Positions 1 to 6,372 of a stretch of DNA of 6,809 nucleotides are shown here, piece by piece. Numbering within the stretch: the stretch's first letter is position 1; each line of letters starts with the position of its first letter. The stretch is from Chloroflexota bacterium (GTDB lineage: Bacteria > Chloroflexota > Dehalococcoidia > SM23-28-2 > RBG-16-64-32). The notes below the pieces were generated by a model, which did not search any database, had not been told where the DNA came from, and saw nothing but the letters and a program-made list of their open reading frames with translations. Both the position numbers and the translations under genes were made by a program. The DNA lies in NCBI GenBank assembly GCA_022560365.1, contig JADFTG010000063.1, positions 1-6,809 on the forward strand, in the 5' to 3' direction.

Positions 1-184
1 CTTCTACCGCAACGTCGAGGTCGCCGGGCGGCAGATCGAGGAGGAGGTCGCGCACCGGACCGCCGACGAGGAAGATCGCGGCCCCGCGCTGGTCCGCAAG
101 CTGGATCAGGCGCGTCAGAGTGCTGACCTGCTCCTTCGGCAGCGAGGCCAGCAATTTATCGATGAGCTTTGGGCTTCCTGGCAT
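1..184 (-). CDS. cca: tRNA nucleotidyltransferase / poly(A) polymerase family protein, N-terminal part (runs off the window)
   Basis: This gene reads leftward from an ATG at 184-182 and leaves the window after 61 codons. Residues 39-49 read LVGGPVRDLLL, followed by the acidic D-L-D at 55-57. This is the nucleotidyltransferase signature of the class II CCA-adding enzyme / bacterial poly(A) polymerase family: the glycine pair and Arg-Asp sit in the nucleotide-binding head, and the DxD binds the two catalytic metals. Such enzymes add or repair the CCA end of tRNAs in the cytoplasm. The first 35 residues form a short, probably helical lead-in. The gene is divergent from rnc and shares its intergenic region. 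No Shine-Dalgarno sequence precedes the ATG. The family call is firm, but CCA addition versus poly(A) addition cannot be decided from this fragment, nor can the presence of a C-terminal HD or other domain. Confidence 0.85.
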   Translation of the reverse strand, partial: MPGSPKLIDKLLASLPKEQVSTLTRLIQLADQRGAAIFLVGGPVRDLLLDLPPGDLDVAVE

Positions 185-195
185 GTTGCGAGCTT

Positions 196-201
196 ATTGT
201 A
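196..201 (-). promoter_or_regulatory. Possible -10 box for the leftward tRNA nucleotidyltransferase gene
   Basis: Read on the minus strand, this is TACAAT, five of six matches to the sigma70 -10 consensus, with 11 bases between it and the ATG. Transcription would start about 5 bases before the start codon, giving an almost leaderless mRNA. That fits the lack of a Shine-Dalgarno sequence. No good -35 hexamer is seen 16-18 bp upstream, so this is tentative. The box lies only 10 bp from the -35 of the rnc promoter, so the two divergent promoters would overlap. Confidence 0.3.
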
Positions 202-211
202 GAGTTGTCTG

Positions 212-241
212 TTGACACGTGGTTTGGGGCCGTCCTATGAT
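212..241 (+). promoter_or_regulatory. Near-consensus sigma70-type promoter for rnc-smc
   Basis: TTGACA at 212-217 is a perfect -35 hexamer. TATGAT at 236-241 matches five of six -10 positions. They are separated by 18 bp. Transcription should start near 248, giving a leader of about 75 bases before the rnc ATG at 324. This is the strongest promoter seen in the window and would drive rnc and the tightly linked smc. Confidence 0.75.
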
Positions 242-265
242 TTGCCTGTAATTCCTCGCAAACGT

Positions 266-300
266 GTGAAAACGAGCCGCTTAAACGCGGCTCTCTTCGT
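266..300 (+). promoter_or_regulatory. Hairpin in the rnc mRNA leader
   Basis: GAGCCGC at 274-280 pairs perfectly with GCGGCTC at 287-293 around a 6-base loop (281-286). Beyond a small internal loop (271-273 against 294-295), bases 266-270 can pair with 296-300, two of the five pairs being G-U. The hairpin begins about 18 bases after the predicted transcription start and ends 23 bases before the rnc ATG. No T-run follows, so it does not look like an intrinsic terminator. In Escherichia coli, RNase III cleaves a stem-loop in its own mRNA leader and lowers its own expression. A similar role is possible here, but the perfect 7-bp core is short for a typical RNase III substrate. mRNA stabilisation or control of initiation are alternatives. 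Confidence 0.5.
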
Positions 301-323
301 CAAAGGGCACTTGTTCTAGCGCT

Positions 324-1046
324 ATGGTTAGACCTGAACAGACTTCCGCCACCCGCTCCGCCGAACACCTGCAGGCACAACTCGGCGTCTCCTTCAAGGA
401 CATCGCGAATCTCAAACAGGCCCTCTATCACCGCTCGTATCTCAACGAGGCGGACGAGGATGTCGAGTCGAACGAGCGCCTCGAGTTCCTCGGCGACGCT
501 GTGCTCGGCTTGATCATCTCGGGCAAGCTGTACAAAGACTACCCGGCGATGACCGAGGGCCAGTTGAGCCAGGTGCGGGCGATCCTCGTTCGCTGGGATG
601 CGCTGGCCGGCGCTGCCGAGCGCATCGACCTAGGACAGTACCTGGTGCTCGGACGTGGCGAAGAGATGTCCGGGGGGCGGGAGCGGCCGTCGAACCTGGC
701 CGGAGCGCTGGAGGCCTTGATCGGCGCTGCCTTCATCGACAGCGGGATGAAGCTGGCCAGCCAGATCGTGATCGAGCTGCTGAAGCCGGAGCTGGAGGAG
801 ATCCAGGCCAGCGGCTTCACAGTCGATAGCAAGTCGGAGCTGCAGCACCTGGCGCAGACGCAGTACCACGAGATCCCGCAATACACGCTGATCTCGAGCG
901 AAGGTCCGGACCACGCTAAGCAGTTCACCGTGGAAGTATCGGTTGGCGACCAGGTGATGGGCCGCGGCCAGGGCCGGAACAAGAAGCAGGCGGAGTTGAA
1001 CGCCGCGCGGCAGGCTCTGGAGACGCTGGCGGCGACGGGCTCGTAG
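324..1046 (+). CDS. rnc: Ribonuclease III
   Basis: RNase III is a cytoplasmic, dimeric, Mg-dependent endonuclease that cuts double-stranded RNA, including rRNA precursors and structured mRNAs. The 240-residue length is normal. The N-terminal catalytic domain carries the signature NERLEFLGDAVLG from residue 50, with E54 and D58 matching the metal ligands E41 and D45 of the E. coli enzyme. The second cluster, NLAGALEALIGA, keeps E130 (E. coli E117) but has G127 where the family normally has aspartate (E. coli D114). A double-stranded RNA-binding domain covers about residues 168-237 and ends with the basic GRNKKQAE stretch. The ATG at 324 is the only usable start, since the next upstream in-frame start is cut off by a stop at 282. 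Ribosome binding looks weak: the closest purine run, AAAGGG at 302-307, is 16 bases away. The gene heads a unit with smc, 6 bp downstream. The missing aspartate may reduce activity or may be a lineage variant. Confidence 0.95.
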   Translation: MVRPEQTSATRSAEHLQAQLGVSFKDIANLKQALYHRSYLNEADEDVESNERLEFLGDAVLGLIISGKLYKDYPAMTEGQLSQVRAILVRWDALAGAAERIDLGQYLVLGRGEEMSGGRERPSNLAGALEALIGAAFIDSGMKLASQIVIELLKPELEEIQASGFTVDSKSELQHLAQTQYHEIPQYTLISSEGPDHAKQFTVEVSVGDQVMGRGQGRNKKQAELNAARQALETLAATGS

Positions 1047-1052
1047 CACGCC

Positions 1053-4000
1053 GTGTACCTGAAACGTCTCGATCTCTACGGCTTCAAGAGCTTCGCCTCC
1101 CGAACAACCTTCGACTTTGGTCAGGGCATCACCGCCATCGTCGGTCCCAACGGCTCCGGTAAGTCGAACATCGCCGACGCCTTGCGCTGGGTGCTGGGCG
1201 GTCAGTCGAACAAGCTGATCCGGGCCAAGAAGATGGAGGACGTCATTTACGCTGGCTCTAGCAAGCGCTCGCGTGCCGACAAGGCGGAAGTGACGCTCAC
1301 TCTGGACAACTCAGACGGTTGGCTGCCGATCGACGAGGAAGAGGTGTCGATCAAGCGTCGCGGTTCCCGCTCCGGCGACAGCGACTACTACCTAAACGGG
1401 AAGAAGGCCAAGCTGCGGGACATCCACCTCCTCATGGCCACGGCCAGCGTCAGCCAGAATTCGTACGCCATCATCGGGCAGGGCCTCGTCGAGAGCGTGC
1501 TCAGCCTGCGCCCGGAGGAACGCCGCGAGATGATCGAGGAGGCGGCGGACATCCAGCGCTACCGGCTGAAGATCGAAGAAGCCGAAGACCGCCTGAAGTC
1601 TGCACACGAGAACATCCAGCGTGTGAAGCTGCTGGTTAAGGAGATCGCTCCGCGGTTGCAGCAGCTCGAGCGGCAGGCGACTCGCGCCGGAGAACACGCG
1701 CGCCTGTCGCTGCGCCTTCAGCAGAGCCTGCAGGCGCACTACGAGCAGCGCTGGCGCCACGCAGAGGAGTCGCTGACGGTGGCGCGCGCGGGCCACGACC
1801 AGGCGCAGGCCGAATTCACGCAGTCCCGGGTCGGCCTGGAGACGCTGCAGCGGGAACTCGACGATCTTACGAAGCAACTTGATGAGAGCCGGAGGGCCGC
1901 CGCCGCCGCGCTCCAGGACAAGGAGCGGCTGTCCAAGGCCGTCCTCGATATCGAGCGCCGCCGGGCCGTCGCAACCGAACGGCGGACGATCCTCCAGACA
2001 CGGCAGGAAGAGCTGAGCGAGGAGCTCAGGGCGGTCGAGGCAGAGCGAGAGCGTTCGATGACAGTCGTGACTTCCGAAGACAGTGAACGCGAACGACTCG
2101 AGCGGGAAGTGGAGGCGGCGCGCAAGGTTGTGGCCGAGCGGCGGGGCGAACTGACGGCGGCGGAACAGGAGCTCCGCGAGTTGCACGTCCAGGCTGCGGA
2201 CGTCGATGCGAAGGCGCACCGGCTGCAGACAGCCGCCGCGGAGATGAAGGTTCGCATCAACCGGTTGGCAGAGGCCGGCACCGCACTCGGAAAAGAGGTG
2301 TCTGGCCTCAATATTCGGCGCAAGTCGCTTGTGACGCAGATGGCCGAGCTGGTGCGCGTCTTGCGTAGCCTGCGCACGCAGGATGTGCAGTTTCTGGCTG
2401 AGAACTCGGAGACAGGCGCCCGGCGCGAAAAGCTGGCGGCAGACGTCCGCGAACTGCGCGAGGAGCTGTCAGAGATCGAGGCGGCGCAATACGGCCGTCG
2501 CGGCAAGCTCGAGGGGCTGGAGGCGCGGCTCGAGGTGCTTACCGAGGCAAAGAAGCAGGCAGCCGCCGAGCCGACCGAAGAAGTTGCCATCGAAGGCGCG
2601 GTCGGTACGATCTTCGACGGCCTGCGCGTACCGCGCGGCCTTGAGGACGCGATCGCGGCCGTCCTGCAGGAGCACCTCGAGGCGTTCGTTTTCGAGCGCC
2701 AGGTCGACGCTATCGCGGCGATCGAGGACCTGGTGGCGCAGAACGGGGCGCGCGCGCTGGCGATACCGATCGACGCGGTGAAGCAGGTTTACCCGCTAAC
2801 GTTGCTCAAGGAAAAGGGCGTTCTGGGCGTGGCGGCCAACCTGGTTAAGTTCCCTCCGAGCTACGAAAAGGTGATGAACACGCTGCTCGGGCGGGTGATC
2901 GTGGTCCAGGATATCGAGACGGCCGAGCGGCTGTTGAAGCGCCGCCTCGGCACGATCGTCACCGTCGACGGCGTCGTGTTCGACCAGTCCGGTGTCATCT
3001 CCGGCGGCCGGCACGTCGAGGCGCGTGGCTTCGTGATTGAATACGAACGCGACGTGGCCGCCCTCCCCAAGGAGATCGAGCGGATCACCAAGACGATCGA
3101 GACGACTGAAGCGGAAGCCGAAGGTGTCCGCGAGAAGCTGCGGAGCGCCGAGGCGGCGCTATCGGCGCTGAGCGGTGAGGTCGATCAGACGCTGGACAAG
3201 CGGATCCAGCTCCAGGACTCGATCGCCGGGCGCCAGGAGAAGCTGGCGCAGCAGCGCGGCGAGATGCGCAGCCTCATGGCCACGGTTGCCAATGCGCGTA
3301 GGCAACAGGCCTCTTACCGCGACCAGGCCGCGACGCTCGAAGAAGAGCGGCAGGGCCTGATCGAGGAGGCGAAAGAGGCGGCCGCTACGGCGAAGACTCT
3401 GAGCCGCGCCGACGCCATCTTCGCCGACCGCCGAAAGGCCCTCAACAAGAGCGTGAACGAAGCGGCTGACGCCCTGGGACGCGTCGACGCCGAGCTGCGC
3501 TCGCTCAAAGTGCAGAGGGAGAACGCCGAAGCGGTGCTGGCGCGAGTCGAGGCCCAGGCCTCGGCGAAGGGCGTACAGCTGCGCGGCATCGAGATGGAGC
3601 TATCGACGCTCAACGAGTCGATCGCGCGCGACGAGAAGGAGCTTGAAGGTGCGCGAGCGGAGTTGGAGAAGGTGCTGGAAGCGATCCCGAGCCAGGAGGG
3701 AACGCATCACCTGGAGGCGCGGGAGCGAGATCTGCACAGCCAGGTGCTGAGCAGCCAATCGCGGCTCTTCGACGCCGAGCGACGTACGCTGGAGACCGAG
3801 GCCGAGGTGCGGAAGTGGGAGACGGAGGCGGAGACGCTGCGCACTCGCATCGCCGAAGATGGCCTGGTGCTCACAAAGGACGGCGACGTAAGGCCGGATA
3901 AGGCGACTGCGGACGTGCAACTGCCGTCCTGGCTGGCGGAGGCCGAGGGCGGAGACGAGGGTAAAGGCCAGCGGCCGCCACTGGCTGGCGGTCAGCACGT

Positions 4001-4691
4001 CGAGCCGGACGCTCTTGCCAAGGAGATCGAGGGGTTGCGCTCGCAGATTCGCGCGCTGGGGCCAGTCAACGTCGAAGCGCTGGGCGACTACGAATCGCTA
4101 CGTGAGCGGCACGACTTCCTCGCCGGCCAGGTGGAGGACCTGCGGGGTGCTGAGGAGTCTCTGAAGCGGGCGATCACAGAGCTGACGGCACTCATGCGCC
4201 GCAAGCTGGAAGCAACGTTCGAGGAAGTGGCGAAGGGGTTCGAGTCGTACTTCAAGATGTTCTTCGGCGGCGGCCACGCGCGACTGCGCCTGACTGACCC
4301 GAAGCATCCGATGGACTCTGGCGTCGACATTGAGGCAAGGCCGCCGGGCAAGAGGACGAAGAGCCTGAGCCAGCTTTCGGGCGGCGAGAAGGCGCTGACG
4401 TCGGTGTCGCTGCTGTTCGCGCTGCTGCAGGCGAACCCCTCGCCGTTCTGCGTGCTGGACGAAGTAGACGCGATGCTCGACGACGCGAACGTCGACCGCT
4501 TCGCGAACGCGATCCGCGATATCGCCCAGCGCACACAGTTCATTGTGATCACGCACAACCGTCGCACGATCGAGGTGTCGGACAGCATCTACGGCATCTC
4601 GATGGCGCCCGACGCCGCGTCGCGCGTGCTGTCGATGAGGCTGGGAGACGTGCCGCTCGACGCCGTCAAGCAGCCCAGCTCACAGAACTAG
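1053..4691 (+). CDS. smc: Chromosome partition/condensation protein SMC
   Basis: SMC is the ATPase of the bacterial Smc-ScpAB condensin; it loads on DNA and organises and segregates sister chromosomes. The 1212-residue protein is complete. The N-terminal head has Walker A GPNGSGKSN at residues 31-39 and the Q-loop glutamine Q143 in IIGQG. A coiled coil runs from about 170 to 510. The globular hinge lies at about 514-665, and the return coiled coil follows it. The C-terminal head has the ABC signature LSGGE (1108-1112), Walker B ending in D1136 with catalytic E1137, and H-loop H1168. All catalytic residues are present. Residues 937-985 break the return coil with a Gly/Pro-rich acidic segment just before the conserved LGPVN motif. 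LGGQ replaces the usual LGEQ after Walker A, and EEAADI the usual EEAAGI. The start is GTG, 6 bp after the rnc stop and without a clear Shine-Dalgarno sequence, so translational coupling to rnc is likely. scpA and scpB are not in the window. Confidence 0.98.
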   Translation: MYLKRLDLYGFKSFASRTTFDFGQGITAIVGPNGSGKSNIADALRWVLGGQSNKLIRAKKMEDVIYAGSSKRSRADKAEVTLTLDNSDGWLPIDEEEVSIKRRGSRSGDSDYYLNGKKAKLRDIHLLMATASVSQNSYAIIGQGLVESVLSLRPEERREMIEEAADIQRYRLKIEEAEDRLKSAHENIQRVKLLVKEIAPRLQQLERQATRAGEHARLSLRLQQSLQAHYEQRWRHAEESLTVARAGHDQAQAEFTQSRVGLETLQRELDDLTKQLDESRRAAAAALQDKERLSKAVLDIERRRAVATERRTILQTRQEELSEELRAVEAERERSMTVVTSEDSERERLEREVEAARKVVAERRGELTAAEQELRELHVQAADVDAKAHRLQTAAAEMKVRINRLAEAGTALGKEVSGLNIRRKSLVTQMAELVRVLRSLRTQDVQFLAENSETGARREKLAADVRELREELSEIEAAQYGRRGKLEGLEARLEVLTEAKKQAAAEPTEEVAIEGAVGTIFDGLRVPRGLEDAIAAVLQEHLEAFVFERQVDAIAAIEDLVAQNGARALAIPIDAVKQVYPLTLLKEKGVLGVAANLVKFPPSYEKVMNTLLGRVIVVQDIETAERLLKRRLGTIVTVDGVVFDQSGVISGGRHVEARGFVIEYERDVAALPKEIERITKTIETTEAEAEGVREKLRSAEAALSALSGEVDQTLDKRIQLQDSIAGRQEKLAQQRGEMRSLMATVANARRQQASYRDQAATLEEERQGLIEEAKEAAATAKTLSRADAIFADRRKALNKSVNEAADALGRVDAELRSLKVQRENAEAVLARVEAQASAKGVQLRGIEMELSTLNESIARDEKELEGARAELEKVLEAIPSQEGTHHLEARERDLHSQVLSSQSRLFDAERRTLETEAEVRKWETEAETLRTRIAEDGLVLTKDGDVRPDKATADVQLPSWLAEAEGGDEGKGQRPPLAGGQHVEPDALAKEIEGLRSQIRALGPVNVEALGDYESLRERHDFLAGQVEDLRGAEESLKRAITELTALMRRKLEATFEEVAKGFESYFKMFFGGGHARLRLTDPKHPMDSGVDIEARPPGKRTKSLSQLSGGEKALTSVSLLFALLQANPSPFCVLDEVDAMLDDANVDRFANAIRDIAQRTQFIVITHNRRTIEVSDSIYGISMAPDAASRVLSMRLGDVPLDAVKQPSSQN

Positions 4692-4727
4692 ATGCCAGCC
4701 GGGCGTAACGGTGCCGGGTCTCAGGCG

Positions 4728-4733
4728 TACAAT
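4728..4733 (+). promoter_or_regulatory. Possible -10 box before the pseudo-receiver gene
   Basis: TACAAT here matches five of six -10 positions and lies 12 bases before the ATG at 4746. The -35 region (4705-4710, GTAACG with a 17-bp spacer) is poor at three of six. If active, it would let the small gene be expressed separately from smc with a very short leader. Read-through from smc is the alternative, since no terminator is visible between the genes. Confidence 0.3.
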
Positions 4734-4737
4734 GGAT

Positions 4738-4741
4738 GGAG
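4738..4741 (+). promoter_or_regulatory. Shine-Dalgarno sequence deciding the pseudo-receiver start
   Basis: GGAG sits four bases before the ATG at 4746, one of the few recognisable Shine-Dalgarno sites in the window. An in-frame ATG at 4692, directly after the smc stop, has no such site and would only add 18 low-complexity residues ahead of the folded domain. I therefore prefer 4746. Confidence 0.5.
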
Positions 4742-4745
4742 ACCT

Positions 4746-5123
4746 ATGTCTGCTCCTCCCGTTATCCTCGCGCTCATACCAGAGCTGATCACAAGCGTCC
4801 GTGTGGAAAGCGGCGTGCAGCGGCTGGGTGGCCAGTTGCGCTCCGTCGAGACGGAGGAGGCGTTTCTACAGCAGCTCGCGTCGTCACCGGCGCTGGCCGT
4901 GTTCGACCTTGGCGAGCAATGGGTCGACCTCATGGGCCTCGTCGCGGCCTGCCACGAGGCTCGCGTGCCCGTGCTGGCGTTTGGGCCGCACGCAGACCTC
5001 GGTCGCCAGCGCGATGCCGTGCGAGCCGGGGTGGACTTCGTCTATCCACGAAGCAAGTTCATGGCCGATCCCAGCAGGTGCATGCGCAGCGCGATCTCCG
5101 GCACCAGCGCACAGACGACCTGA
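4746..5123 (+). CDS. CheY-like pseudo-receiver domain protein
   Basis: The 125-residue product has the strand/helix alternation of a response-regulator receiver and nothing else; there is no DNA-binding or enzymatic output domain. Strand 1 is VILALI (6-11), strand 3 LAVFDLG (50-56), strand 4 VPVLAFG (74-80) and strand 5 DFVYP (97-101). The AVRAGVDFVY stretch matches the receiver AxxAGAxGYV pattern. Aligned by eye to CheY, the phospho-acceptor is kept (D54). The Mg-binding acidic pair of strand 1 is replaced by L10 and I11, the strand 4 Thr/Ser by G80, and the strand 5 lysine by R102. It should therefore not be phosphorylated in the classical way and may act as a protein-protein interaction module. 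It sits 54 bp after smc and 73 bp before ftsY, and no histidine kinase is nearby. A longer form starting at ATG 4692 is possible. Its role in chromosome or membrane-targeting biology is unknown. Confidence 0.72.
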   Translation: MSAPPVILALIPELITSVRVESGVQRLGGQLRSVETEEAFLQQLASSPALAVFDLGEQWVDLMGLVAACHEARVPVLAFGPHADLGRQRDAVRAGVDFVYPRSKFMADPSRCMRSAISGTSAQTT

Positions 5124-5159
5124 ACCGCGAGCTACCGGCCAGCTCTAAGCGACCTCCGC

Positions 5160-5189
5160 TTGTCCTTCGCGAACGCGCGCCCATATCAT
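5160..5189 (+). promoter_or_regulatory. Candidate leaderless promoter for ftsY
   Basis: TATCAT at 5184-5189 matches five of six -10 positions. TTGTCC at 5160-5165 matches four of six -35 positions, with an 18-bp spacer equal to that of the rnc promoter. The -10 box ends 7 bases before the ATG at 5197, so transcription would begin at or next to the start codon, giving a leaderless mRNA. The absence of a usable Shine-Dalgarno sequence supports this reading. Confidence 0.5.
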
Positions 5190-5196
5190 CGGGGTG

Positions 5197-6273
5197 ATGG
5201 TCAGGTTTTTCCGCCGCAAGAAGGACGACGAAGCAGCCAGCGAGGAGGGCGCGGCCGCCGAAGAGGGCGTGGCTGAGGAAGTCGAAGAACCGGCGGCCGC
5301 CGAAGTTGTGATGGCGGAGGACGCTGTTTCCGAGCGGGACGATGAGGAGGCAGCTCCCGTCGAAGAGGCCGTCGAGCGGACGCGCAAGACGTGGTTCGGA
5401 CGCATTGGCGGTATCTTCAAGCGCGGCCTCGACGACTCGCTCTGGGAAGAGCTGGAGGAGACGCTGATCTCGGCTGACACCGGCGTGCGGACGACGATCC
5501 GCATCATCGAGGAAGTCCAGGCGCGCGTGAAGGAAGAATCGATCCGCGATCCGGACAAGGCCCTCGACGCGCTTAAGGACGAGCTTGTCGAAGTGCTGGA
5601 CGTGGACACTGATCGGGGAAAGATATGGAGTCGGGGCGGCGACCTGGATTCGCCTGACGGGATGTCCGTGATCCTCGTCGTCGGCGTAAACGGCACCGGC
5701 AAGACCACAAGTATCGGCAAGATGGCGCACGCCTACAAAGCGCGGGGGAAGAAGGTCGTCCTCGCCGCCGCGGACACGTTCCGCGCCGCCGCCATCGACC
5801 AGCTCAAGAAATGGGGTGAGCACGCAGGCGTCGATGTCGTCGCTCACCAGCAGGGTGCCGATCCGGGCGCTGTGGTCTTCGACGCTCTGGCGGCCGCTGA
5901 GAAGCGCGAGGCGGACGTTGTAATCATCGATACAGCGGGCCGGCTGCACACGAAGGCGAACCTGATGGAGGAGCTGCGGAAGGTCGATCGCGTGATCCAG
6001 CGCAAGGTCCCGGATGCGCCGCACGAGGTGCTCCTGGTGCTCGACGCGACCAGCGGCCAGAACGCCATGCAGCAGGCGAAGTACTTTACGGACGCCGTCG
6101 GCGTCACGGCAGTCCTCCTCGCGAAGCTGGACGGCACGGCCAAGGGCGGAGTCGTCTTCTCCGTTTGTGATCAGCTGCGCGTCCCGGTGCGCTTCGTCGG
6201 TACGGGCGAGCGGCCGCAGGACCTGGCTCGCTTCGAGCCGCGGCGCTTCGTAGAGGCGCTCTTCGCCGGCTAG
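5197..6273 (+). CDS. ftsY: Signal recognition particle receptor FtsY
   Basis: FtsY is the membrane-associated SRP GTPase. It docks with Ffh/4.5S RNA carrying a translating ribosome and delivers it to the Sec translocon; both GTPases fire on complex formation. The 358-residue protein begins with a basic patch (MVRFFRRKK), then a Glu/Ala-rich acidic A region to about residue 62, encoded in part by a 13-bp direct repeat at 5251-5263 and 5293-5305. The N domain begins near W66. The G domain shows G1 GVNGTGKTT (163-171), G2 DTFRAAA (from 193), G3 DTAGR (from 245), G4 AKLDG (K310, D312) and G5 GTGE (from 335). The final stretch ends in FVEALF, typical of FtsY. G4 has alanine (A309) where TKLDG is usual. 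I chose ATG 5197 because the candidate promoter would start transcription there; GTG 5194 adds only one residue. There is no membrane segment, so membrane contact would be through the N-terminal and A/N regions. Confidence 0.97.
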   Translation: MVRFFRRKKDDEAASEEGAAAEEGVAEEVEEPAAAEVVMAEDAVSERDDEEAAPVEEAVERTRKTWFGRIGGIFKRGLDDSLWEELEETLISADTGVRTTIRIIEEVQARVKEESIRDPDKALDALKDELVEVLDVDTDRGKIWSRGGDLDSPDGMSVILVVGVNGTGKTTSIGKMAHAYKARGKKVVLAAADTFRAAAIDQLKKWGEHAGVDVVAHQQGADPGAVVFDALAAAEKREADVVIIDTAGRLHTKANLMEELRKVDRVIQRKVPDAPHEVLLVLDATSGQNAMQQAKYFTDAVGVTAVLLAKLDGTAKGGVVFSVCDQLRVPVRFVGTGERPQDLARFEPRRFVEALFAG

Positions 6274-6291
6274 CGGGTCACGCTCGCCGTT

Positions 6292-6311
6292 TGGCCCTAA
6301 CTCAGGGGCCA
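6292..6311 (+). terminator. Hairpin after ftsY, possible terminator
   Basis: TGGCCCT at 6292-6298 pairs with GGGGCCA at 6305-6311, including one T-G pair, around a 6-base loop. It begins 18 bases after the ftsY stop. Only ATT follows rather than a full T-run, so it is a weak intrinsic terminator or an mRNA 3'-end stabiliser. Confidence 0.4.
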
Positions 6312-6332
6312 TTGGAGATGGTCTACGAGTGT

Positions 6333-6366
6333 GAGAGCTCCATCGCCGATTGGTGGCGGGGCTCTC
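6333..6366. terminator. Hairpin between convergent genes, possible bidirectional terminator
   Basis: GAGAGCTCC at 6333-6341 pairs with GGGGCTCTC at 6358-6366 (nine pairs, one T-G), and CGCC/GGC inside the loop can extend the helix. On the plus strand it is followed by TTCGCG. On the minus strand it starts 6 bases after the stop of the small membrane-protein gene. Lying between two converging genes, it could end transcription from both sides, but neither side has a clear T-run. Confidence 0.42.
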
Positions 6367-6372
6367 TTCGCG

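Noticed and set aside
302..319. AAAGGG followed by TTG-TTC-TAG as a leader mini-ORF ahead of rnc
   Set aside because: A two-codon frame with a poor start codon and only 3-base spacing is expected by chance.
1392..2590. Two long antisense open frames inside smc (275 and 283 codons)
   Set aside because: They are low-complexity Ser/Arg- or Leu/Arg-rich translations opposite the SMC coiled-coil region and show no domain or start signal.
4692..4745. N-terminal extension of the pseudo-receiver from the ATG directly after the smc stop
   Set aside because: No Shine-Dalgarno sequence precedes it, and the added 18 residues are low-complexity and lie outside the domain. It remains possible by translational reinitiation.
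5129..5145. Short inverted repeat GAGCT/AGCTC between the pseudo-receiver gene and ftsY as a terminator
   Set aside because: The stem is only five pairs with a 7-base loop and no T-run, which is too weak to call.
4736..5197. Overlapping plus-strand frame starting just after the TACAAT box
   Set aside because: Its start would suit a leaderless transcript, but the product is Arg/Ala/Gly-rich without a fold, whereas the overlapping frame from 4746 has a receiver-like pattern and a Shine-Dalgarno sequence.
5059..6312. Long open frame antisense to ftsY (417 codons)
   Set aside because: It lies opposite a certain ftsY gene, has no recognisable domain, and is explained by GC-rich third positions that suppress stop codons on the other strand.
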